From Micropterix aruncella (lineage: Eukaryota > Arthropoda > Insecta > Lepidoptera > Micropterigidae), in NCBI GenBank assembly GCA_944548615.1, contig OX155951.1, forward strand, positions 16,665,502 through 16,729,501: DNA of 64,000 nucleotides, read 5' to 3'. Under the pieces are notes generated by a model. The model did no database searches and was not told the DNA's origin. It saw nothing but the letters and a program-made list of their open reading frames with translations. This document shows, piece after piece, positions 56,299 through 64,000 of this stretch. The stretch's first letter is position 1. The number at the start of each line of letters is the position of its first letter. A program made the translations under genes and the position numbers.

Positions 56299-56720
56299 TA
56301 TACAGGATGTTTTTACTGGATGGGCATTTTTTGTGGGTTAATTAATCAGTACAACGAAGTAAACAACTTTTAATTAAAAAAATGAAAAAAATACAAAAAA
56401 AATGTTCTATTTTTAATAGTGTGAAAAGTTCTCATCACGATGCTCTATCTAGCGGTAAGTGAAATGTTGCTAATTTTGTTTATTTTCGCTATATTACCTA
56501 CAGCTAGATGGCGCAGCACGCTCAAACGCTTCTCAGACCTTTATTTAACAGTCAACTTCTTCAAATTTTGAAATCAAATAAAAAAAAAATCAAATCAAAT
56601 TTTGAAAAAAAAACTAAAATAATTTTTGTGTTTTCCAAAGTTTTTTATCAAAAGTTGCTTACTACATTGTACTAATTTACCCACTAAAAAAAATCCTTTC
56701 AGTAAAAACATGCCGTATAA
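56299..56720. mobile_element. CAGGTGAG-type miniature element, diverged
   Basis: tatacaggatgtttttactg at the left and ...cagtaaaaacatgccgtata at the right, with gtgggttaattaatcagtac / gtactaatttacccactaaa inside them. The core carries ctagatggcgcagcacgctc (56505-56524). TA flanks are compatible with a Tc1/mariner-type element. Confidence 0.6.
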
Positions 56721-56939
56721 TAACAAAGGAATTTTTAAATCATTGCTTTTATCGTTTGAATATTAATTACATAGAGATTCATTTTTTACATAAAGGTCAT
56801 TTTTTATTTGGTATACAGGTTTCGGTACGTAATAATTACGCACTTTAAGTTTTGATTGACTAATAGATGCCGTTCTATATCCGTATTATCATTAATTATA
56901 ATGGTATTATTTCTGTGGTGTAATTAGCTTAAATAAATA

Positions 56940-57110
56940 AGTAAATATATTTTTTTTTTTAAAAAACACGACTGCCGTTACAGAAAGTAAATTATTCTAT
57001 ATATATATATATATTTTTTTACGGTTTTTTATGAAATATTTGTGGTTTATGTATTTATCTATATCTATAGACACATGTATATTTCCGGAATGTATTCAAT
57101 CAGATCTTTC
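56940..57110 (+). repeat. Repeat family Y, copy 1
   Basis: aagtaaatatatttt...aaaaaacacgactgccgttacagaaagt...ggttttttatgaaatatttg-tggtttatgtat...atgtatatttccggaatgta matches 63815-63965. The aaaaacacgactgc word also occurs at 52376-52390 and, inverted, at 53650. Both full copies lie 225-295 bp to the right of a CAGGTGAG-type miniature element. Confidence 0.6.
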
Positions 57111-57199
57111 ATTACATTCATTCCATTCATACAGCTACTTACTTGATATTTTGACAGTTAATGATTTTAGCAATACCATACACTTCTTTTTGAAGTTGT

Positions 57200-58700
57200 G
57201 GTGGAACAAAGAAACGTAAAGCATACATACATAAACCCTGAACACATTACACTCCTTTGTTGTTGGGCTGTCGTGTAAAAATGGGATAGATGGCACTAAT
57301 AACTGAATGTTAACACTGCTATTGTTGGTTAAAATTGGGTTTTTATAATCAATCGGTCTTTAAAAAAAAAGATTTTTTACCAATATAGATGGCCAACTAA
57401 ATTGCTATTAGTTTGGCCGTCAATTCTATCAACGCCACCTGCATTTCACAGTTTTGAAGGGGTTGCCAAATCGTATTTTTAAGTTGCGCAATCTAATACC
57501 ATATATATCAATGTTTCCAGTCATAAAGGAATGGTTCAGAGAAAAAGGAAATTATAAAAATGTACATATATTGAAGCAAAAGCAAATTACGGCCCTTCGG
57601 CTACGTAACGACCAAATTTGGTTGCACATCAGAACAACGTTGACTACGTAACGCGACCAATATTGGCGGCTTTCTCCCGGAGCGCACAGTAATATTATTT
57701 TCAAATTCGAACGCATCCTAAAATCCATACCAAATATCTCATTATTACCATAGATACATAGATGGCCGCTAGAATAATTTCGCGTGTCATTTTGCAGATA
57801 TTTCTGGAAAAATTCCATTGTTAAACATCATCATTTTTTTTTTCGAGAAATCATAAAAACTTTTATTGGTTTTTATGAGGTATTCTAAATATTTTTGTAT
57901 ATAAATAAGCAAAACAAAATATTAAATTTGACAGAAAATCTAATAAAGATCACGATAGCATTTATAATTTCTAAATAGGGTTCCGTATTTTTCCGTAAGA
58001 CAAGTATAAGTTTTTCCGAGTTTTTTTCACTTTTTCGATTTCTCATATTTATTCATAATTATCTAAATGTTTTACAAAATGATATTTCAATATTCTATAT
58101 ATCAAATTTAAATGCGATCATTGCACAGTTATTCTTTTTATGATTGATATAGTGGTTCCATTGTTATAGTACTTTTTGTCGAGCGCGGTGATATTGCAAG
58201 AAATTCCAATAAATTGCCGCGGTCTGCCATGAAATGATGCCGCTACTCGAAGGGTTAAAGTGTCTATTGTTAATATGGTGAGTTCCTTAGGATACAGTAC
58301 AAAATAGCGTTAGAAATTAAGCAAATGTTGAGAAATGTTAAAAAACATTTTTTCTCGTCCTGAGAGGAGTGACAGCGTTAGGGGGCGACTTAAAAATACA
58401 TCCAATAGCTTATAATAATCTCAACCATTCAAGCGAGCTTACAGCTAACGTTCGCTGTGCTCCGTTAATCCCCCCCCCCCTCCCCCCGAATACAAACAAT
58501 GCCTGTATAAATCAGAATTTCAGTGGCATTCGCGTCACAAGTGCGCATGGCCGCGCCCGCCTATATTTCACGAGCCTTACGGATCTTAACCAACAAACAA
58601 TAGACGAGCGGGAATGCGCGTATTCAGGTCATTGTTATGGTGCTTATCACTTAAATAGAAGGTCACGCAGGCACTTCATTACTGTGCCATATACATACAG
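57200..58700. other. AT-rich stretch without recognised features
   Basis: Contains a C-rich run at 58471-58487. Short frames carry no domains. The 162-residue frame at 58369-58857 crosses a retroposon end and a LINE tail and is not real. Confidence 0.45.
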
Positions 58701-58707
58701 AACTGGA

Positions 58708-59523
58708 GCTGTCATCTGCAACGGGCGAACCCGACACCTCAAGATGTTATTTATTTATTTTATTTATTTATTTATTGGAATTATCAAAATAACCATTTAC
58801 AATAAGTATAATATTAAAACAAATGGCAAAAACTTTCCTCTTTCATTCACTGGCTAGTGCTGCCCAACTGGGATATACCCGTTCCAGGGCAAGCAATTTA
58901 TATAATTACATTTAAAACGAGGGTCGATGAATCAACCAAACACAATTTAAAAAAATAATAATTAAAAAATATATATAATAATAATAAGTATATTTAATAA
59001 TAAAAAAATAATAATAATTATAATATTATACAAAAAATAGAAATACTAAATACTTTAGAATACACATATACACACATACATACATATATACACAATATAT
59101 GTTAAGTCAGCTTCAACTTATTCTACTACATCGATCATGGATAGATAAACGCTCTTCTTGCAACAGCCATTTATTTATTTTGTTTTTAAACAAATGACAA
59201 TTGGGGCTGGTTTTTATGTCACTGCTTAATTTATTGTAAAGTCTTGTAGCTATGAAAGAGTAGTGTCGCTGTCCGAAAGTCGTCTTCATCCTAGGTACAT
59301 TCAAATTATCACTCAGGAGTTGTCTAGTGGGTTTCGTGTGCGTAATAATAAAAGATTTATTTTGTTTGGCCACGAAAACCTAACGTAGTGGAGTTTTAAT
59401 AAATAATAATCTAGCATCCAAAACTTGAGCCTCTTTAAAGAGATCATTAGAAGAATATTGATATGGTATATGATAAAGATCGCTCTTTCAGCCGTGAGGT
59501 CATTACACAGTGACTCAGTTGGG
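58708..59523 (-). mobile_element. GC-rich retroposon copy 6, interrupted by a LINE
   Basis: The constant end (minus sense; ctgcaacgggcgaacccg on the plus strand at 58715-58732) is separated by a LINE (58747-59480) from the rest of the copy (gatcgctctttcagccgtgaggtcattacacagtgactcag at 59482-59522). The same 40 bp are continuous in copy 8 at 60255-60297, which shows the pre-insertion state. Confidence 0.75.
58747..59480 (-). mobile_element. 5'-truncated LINE copy (ORF2 C-terminus, 3' UTR)
   Basis: The minus strand reads SSNDLFKEAQVLDARLLFIK, one stop (TAG), then AKQNKSFIITHTKPTRQLL ... NVPRMKTTFGQRHYSFIATR LYNKLSSDI ... CHLFKNKINKWLLQE and stop at 59113. It is homologous to the end of the large 23-kb LINE (ATFAQRQ... 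and FKIKVKKWLL there). The 3' end is an (AAAT)n tail at 58747-58775. It sits inside retroposon copy 6, so it is younger than that copy. Confidence 0.8.
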
Positions 59524-60200
59524 TAGCGTCGACTACAAGGAGCGGACCCGTCACCCCAAGTTGGTTTAACGATATGTAAACGTTCTTTCAGCCGTAGTAT
59601 GGCGTAGAAGACTTAGACAATGACAATCCACTATCTAGCTCCGGCAGCTAGCTCGCGAGAGACCAACCCTTACCGCCCGGCACCGATTAGTTAACCCAGC
59701 GGGCAGACCAAGCGCCGTCGCTACCAGTTATGGCCAGTTTTCTCCTCCTGACTGGTTACAGGTTAGAAGTCGCCTGCGCGGTCCTCTCCCTTGTGCGGCG
59801 GTAATTCGGTGTCTACAGAATCTATCGCGGACGACGGCGTTCTTTGCCTGGCTGTTCACCCGATAACGGGTAGCCGAATGGTCGTTTCAAGAGCGGCTGC
59901 CACAAGGTAAACAACCGCCCACACTCTATAGGAAACAAAGCCGTTTCCAGACTCCTACGGTTATCAGTCGGAAAGCACAGTCGATTGACTTACGCCGCAC
60001 GGTGCGCAAACAGGAGCGCCGAAGGACGATTACCAGGAGGAACTGACCCGCAGGCACAGAGTTCTACACGCGCTCGCACTTCTGCGGGGAGGCTACCGGA
60101 TGGGTGCTGACTTGTGAGTTGGGCCGACCCTAACAGATGAGTCATAATGGCTCAACTACCCGGGCCCAGTAGGTACCAATATTTGATCTTTACTTTAGAG
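59524..60200 (-). mobile_element. GC-rich retroposon copy 7
   Basis: Starts (constant end) gactacaaggagcggacccgtcacc and extends through ctatcgcgga, cctggctgttcaccc and ttacgccgcacggtgcgcaa to about 60190. The arms of the end hairpin are mutated (ggagcggaccc), so this is an older copy. Confidence 0.75.
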
Positions 60201-60204
60201 AGGT

Positions 60205-60664
60205 CATTTGCAACGGGCAAACCAAACACCTCAGGCTGTTATAACGTTACAGATCGCTCTTTTAGCCGTGAGGTGATTACAAAGTGACTCAGGGACAACA
60301 CAGTCCACAGTCTAGCTCCGCCAACATACCCATAAGAGCCTTACCGCGATTCACTGGAATGTGAAACAAGCGGAACAGCATGCCTTTTACTACCCGATTT
60401 GGCCGGATTTCTATGTCCCCGGGTCTAATCACGGGTTCGAGATCGCTTGTGCAGCCTCTACCTGACGTAAGCGGTTTTTCAGTTTGAATATTTTGCGGAC
60501 CGCGACGCCCTTCCTTTGCCCGCTATGGTCACTCGGGATCGGATGGCCGACGGAACGATTCAAGGGTCGACAACTACCCTTAGCTATCATACGAAACATA
60601 AGTCTCCAGACCCCTCTGATTATTTGCCGGCTGGGCATCCAAAAACTAGCAAACCGGATAAATA
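60205..60664 (-). mobile_element. GC-rich retroposon copy 8 (diverged subfamily)
   Basis: Constant end tttgcaacgggcaaaccaaa...cacctcagg, then ccgtgaggtgattacaaagt and shared internal words (tggccgga, gggttcgagatcgcttg, cggaccgcgacgcc, ggtcactcgggatcgg). More diverged than its neighbours but resembling copy 6. Confidence 0.7.
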
Positions 60665-61530
60665 GAGCTGTGAACTACAACGGTCGAACCCGTCACCTCA
60701 CGAAGTTTTAACGATTGGTCGTCTCCCGTGAAGTGAACGCAGAAGACTTGGACAAAACAGTCAACCGTCAAGCTCCGCCACATGCCAGTAGGAGGCCAAC
60801 GCCTTATCTGCGAGATATCCAGGTATGTTACCCAGCGGGCTTACACTCACGCCCTTACTTCCAATTGCGACCAGATTACTCCGGTCCCTCGACTGGTTAC
60901 GAGTTCGAGGTCGCTTGCGCGGTCCTCTCCCTTGCGAAGCGGTGAAACGGTGTAAACCGAATCTATCGCGGACCACGGCGTCCTGGCTGTTCACCAGGGG
61001 TCGGGTAGCCGATGGTCGTTTTAAGAGCAGTCGCCGTGAGGTCAGCAACCACATCCGCTCTATAGGACACAGTACTGCTTCCAGCCTCCCCCGACTGTTA
61101 GTCAGAATGCGCAATCGATTGGCTTACGCCGCACGGTGCGCAGACCGTCCAGGAGCGCCAGAAGGTTGACTCCTAGTGGAAACTAGCCCTAAGGCCAGAG
61201 TTCTACCCGGCACTTCATGCGTGGAGGCCGCCGGATGGGTATTGACCCGTGAGTGTGACCATGACCCTAAACAAAATGGGTCTTCGTGGCCAACTCGGCA
61301 AGGGACCATTAGCTCCCGGATAATGCAAACCGGAGCTAGGCGCAGCAAACCGGATAATGCACCAACCGCCCAGTTCCGCCCGATGTATTACCCCGAATCC
61401 GCGATATTCTGATCGTAATCGCCTTCGACTGCAGGATTACAGCCGTGGCCGAAGCTGACAGCGGCCCTGACAGGGTAAGCCCCTCTTCGAAGAGGGTACT
61501 AGATAGGAGTTCAACCGTGAGATGCGCAGG
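60665..61530 (-). mobile_element. GC-rich retroposon copy 9 (longest)
   Basis: Constant end gaactacaacggtcgaaccc at 60672, continuing to aaaatgggtcttcgtggcca and beyond into gaagagggtactagatagga near 61500, which aligns with the most distal part of copy 4. A 114-residue plus frame (60825-61169) parallels the 116-residue antisense frame of copy 4. The opposite strand has a 117-residue frame over the same DNA, so coding is doubtful. ccggataatgcaaaccggag and caaaccggataatgcacc form a short internal duplication. Confidence 0.75.
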
Positions 61531-61639
61531 CCAGATGATATATATTTTTATCCAATACCACCTAAGCTACACGGAACCATTAGGAACCAAATACAACACC
61601 GGAACATTGCCAGAATGGGCGAACGAAAATACGTCCACG

Positions 61640-62110
61640 TGGTAAGCCCTTTGAATAACCAATTTGATTCGCAAAAAAGACGCCGCCGCCGATTTCCTCC
61701 TTCTTAATGGAAAATTAATTATGCCATAAAGAAGCAGTATGTAATTAAGCGAAAGTTCGCCTGTTTCTGCTTAATTATGGAAATTTAGGCATTTTTTCGT
61801 CCCCATTTTAATTTTCTATTTGCGTAAATTACGAGGGAAATTGCCGCCATGCGACAAAATTACCAAGGTGCGCTCCATCTTAGTTGTTATTACAGTTGGG
61901 CAGACTCTGCGAAGTTGCTGCAAACTCGCGCAGCAGCTTGGAAATTATCGGAGTGCTTAATGTAGTCTCGCTTAAGAACGCGGCTGCTTTTGTGTTGCAG
62001 GTTTTTGTCGCTGTCACTCGTGCGGGGATCTTGCCATTACGAACTTGTGCTCTTTCTAGGGGGTTACGTTTAAGATTACGTTCTGGATACTCGCTGACAC
62101 GAGCCAAATA
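61640..62110. promoter_or_regulatory. CpG-rich non-coding block
   Basis: CpG-rich sequence alternating with TTAATTATG-type words. Overlapping 75-residue frames on opposite strands (61880-62111) have no domain. Candidate regulatory DNA. Confidence 0.3.
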
Positions 62111-62682
62111 AAACCCTTAACAACAAAAACGTCTATGTACATTACTCATTTTATTCAAACAGTCTTTATCAAGCTAATTTTATCCAATCAAGTCATGATC
62201 TTAATGGAATAACCGACATATCATTATTTACTTCCTCGTTTTGTAACACATATTTAAAAGGACCGAAAAATCATCTCGTGTTCAAATTCAATTCAAAAAT
62301 AGACCACTGCCTGTCCGCAAATCTCTGGTTGCCATATAACAAAAACTAACCCATTGGATAAAGATTTATGAGTAAAACAAAAATGTATTTATGGCTTCTT
62401 TTCTTGCTTCTGTAGCTCATGATAATATTTGCTATTTCTTTATATTTTAAATTTCATTATTTTTCTTCATTTTACTTCACCTATCAGCTTGCACTCTCAA
62501 ATCGTTCAGCATTCACCACATTCATAGATTACGCTGGAAAACTCACTCGTGGATTTTTTTGTCACCTAATCTATCTAATCCTAACCATATTAGACCCCAA
62601 TTTTCTTATAAAATTTGCCGATTTTTATTCTTATAATTATTTAATTACAGGCCTAAATTCGATGTTAACTTTTTTCATCATT

Positions 62683-62716
62683 TTCAACGTCCCAATTTTC
62701 AATTTGGGACGTTGAA
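62683..62716. other. Perfect 13-bp hairpin
   Basis: TTCAACGTCCCAA at 62683-62695 pairs exactly with TTGGGACGTTGAA at 62704-62716 across an 8-nt loop. No poly(T) follows, and it is in an otherwise unremarkable AT-rich stretch (62111-62860). Confidence 0.7.
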
Positions 62717-62860
62717 TTTCAACATTAACGGTAGCATAGTCTGAAAAGCTGTCAAAATAGGATAAATTGCATTTCTAATATACCGATTAATAATAACCGG
62801 AAGTCAATAGCAACAGACATTCAAAAAATTTTTAATAATATTCTGACATATCAAGCAATA

Positions 62861-63520
62861 TACAGCGTGAGTTTTTAGTTACCAGCATCCTTGAAGGGGT
62901 AAATCAATACGAGCAAATAAGTAACTTTTGATAAAATAAATGAGAAAAAATATATTTTTCGTTTTTTTTTTATATTGCAGAAAGCGTTGACTACAATGCG
63001 CCATATAGAAAGTAAAAAAAAATAGATATATTAAAAATATACATATACTTACATATAAAAATATAGTATTATAAATAGGATAGAAAACGAATTTACCGCG
63101 TGAAATTTGTAGCACCCGACGTTTCGGTGACGTTGCAGCCGCCGTTGTCCAGGGTAGACTGTGTCTACCCTGGACAACGGCGGCTGCAACGTCACCGAAA
63201 CGTCGGGTGCTACAAATTTCACGCGGTAAATTCGTTTTCTATCCTATTTATAATGTCAAACAACCGCGATAGTCTTCGATTTTATAAAAATATAGTAGGT
63301 AAAATTTTGGTAATATTGTTTATTAGCGGTATTTTATCAATCGCTAGATGGCGCAGCTCAACGCTTCTCAAACGTTTTTACAATAGATAAGATTTACAAG
63401 TTTGAAAAACGAAAAAAAAATGTATTTTTATTTTTCCAATTTTTTTAAATCACAAGTTGCTGGATTGCTCGTCCTGATTCACCCCCTTCAAGGATGCCGG
63501 TAACTAAAAACTCACCTGTA
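62861..63520. mobile_element. CAGGTGAG-type miniature element carrying a nested insertion
   Basis: TACAGCGTGAGTTTTTAGTT... and ...AACTAAAAACTCACCTGTA are matching inverted ends (about 38 bp, two or three mismatches), flanked by TA. The inner inverted pair gaaagcgttgactacaatgc-gccatatag / cgctagatggcgcagctcaa-cgcttc continues the symmetry. Removing the palindromic element at 63069-63282 plus one duplication leaves an element of about 430 bp, close to the 56.3-kb copy. Confidence 0.8.
63054..63297. repeat. Palindromic element, 92-bp perfect arms, 15-bp TSD
   Basis: Arms 63068-63159 and 63163-63254 are exact inverted copies by eye, with a 3-bp centre (tgt). Arm words: aaacgaatttaccgcg, aaatttgtagcacccgacg, tttcggtgacgttgcagccg and ttgtccagggtagac. 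The tail gtcaaacaaccgcgatagtc continues to 63282. tataaaaatatagta occurs exactly at 63054-63068 and 63283-63297. No frame of significance. Confidence 0.9.
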
Positions 63521-63814
63521 TAAATATGTTTCATCCACATTTGAATGTATTTAAACATTATTGTATTACAATTAAAGGAATTAACATAATGTGTAAATAA
63601 GCAATGAAATGTATAATTTAAGATTTTAATGTATATTATTGTTGTTAATTCTTGAATGTATGTTACAAGCTGACAATGTTACCTACCTTACGTTCCTACC
63701 TTAACTGATAATGATGTATGTATTTGCCAAAATGTAAATTGTACCTAGTTCTTAAGTTAGGTGTAATGGAATTGTGTTAATTACCAGTTTGATTTTAGAC
63801 AAAAAAAAACAAGT

Positions 63815-63965
63815 AAATATATTTAAAAAAATAAAAACACGACTGCTTACAGAAAGTTTATTATTGTAGTTATAATTATCTTTATTACGGGTTTTTATGA
63901 AATATTTGTGGTTTATGTATGTATCCATATAAATAGATGTATATTTCCGGAATGTACTAAATTAG
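63815..63965 (+). repeat. Repeat family Y, copy 2
   Basis: aagtaaatatatttaaaaaa...aaaaacacgactgcttacagaaagtttatt...gggtttttatgaaatatttg-tggtttatgtat...tgtatatttccggaatgtac matches 56940-57110. The rest of 63521-64000 shows no feature. Confidence 0.6.
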
Positions 63966-64000
63966 ACATTTCATTTGACACTACACACGATATATTTATG

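Noticed and set aside
58369..58857. 162-residue plus-strand frame
   Set aside because: Crosses a C-rich run, a retroposon end and a LINE A-rich tail; not a gene.

Overview
The window reads as gene-free, repeat-dense DNA from an insect, most likely a moth or butterfly. I infer this from the AT-rich background and the element mix: short Helitrons with A/T insertion context and CTAG ends, TA-flanked miniature elements carrying a TAGATGGCGC core, CR1/Jockey-type and RTE-type LINE debris, and mariner debris. This is family-level inference; no host gene names the species. I found no host exon, tRNA, rRNA, CRISPR array or bacterial-type operon. Every stretch of recognisable protein belongs to a transposable element and is broken.

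Layout. 0-10 kb: half copies of a palindromic element, a long GT microsatellite, an old LINE reverse-transcriptase remnant (2.8-3.5 kb), two Helitron pieces, LINE tails and the first copy of a GC-rich retroposon (8.0-8.7 kb). 10-22 kb: GC-rich blocks, foldback repeats, two mariner remnants (one split by a retroposon copy at 19.5-20.2 kb) and a clean Harbinger-like miniature element at 21.2-21.5 kb. 23.3-27.6 kb: the largest element, a 4.05-kb 5'-truncated LINE on the minus strand (ORF1 tail, APE-type endonuclease, reverse transcriptase), flanked by an identical 144-bp direct repeat. 28-43 kb: miniature elements, an RTE reverse-transcriptase remnant interrupted by a retroposon copy (34.4-34.9 kb), an RTE whose middle is deleted (38.2-38.6 kb) and several LINE C-terminal scraps. 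43.7-44.9 kb and 58.7-61.5 kb: head-to-tail clusters of the retroposon. 47-49.5 kb: a Helitron-like element and a nested foldback. 62.9-63.5 kb: a TA-flanked miniature element into which a 92-bp-arm near-perfect palindrome has inserted.

The most interesting system is the GC-rich retroposon, nine copies in 64 kb. Copies share one end, which carries a TTCG-loop hairpin, and stop at different points at the other end. Three have target-site duplications of 11, 14 and 16 bp. In two cases removing the copy plus one duplication rejoins a reading frame of the element it entered (mariner and RTE). I see no poly(A) tail and no recognisable reverse transcriptase in it, and I could not assign it to a known family. 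The second is the palindromic element, whose two measurable copies have 12-bp and 15-bp duplications. The third is the 144-bp duplication around the big LINE.

Between the elements lie CpG-rich blocks of 200-600 bp with no credible reading frame, three of them containing an exact ATGCAAAT octamer. They may be conserved regulatory DNA of a large intron or gene desert, which this window alone cannot show.
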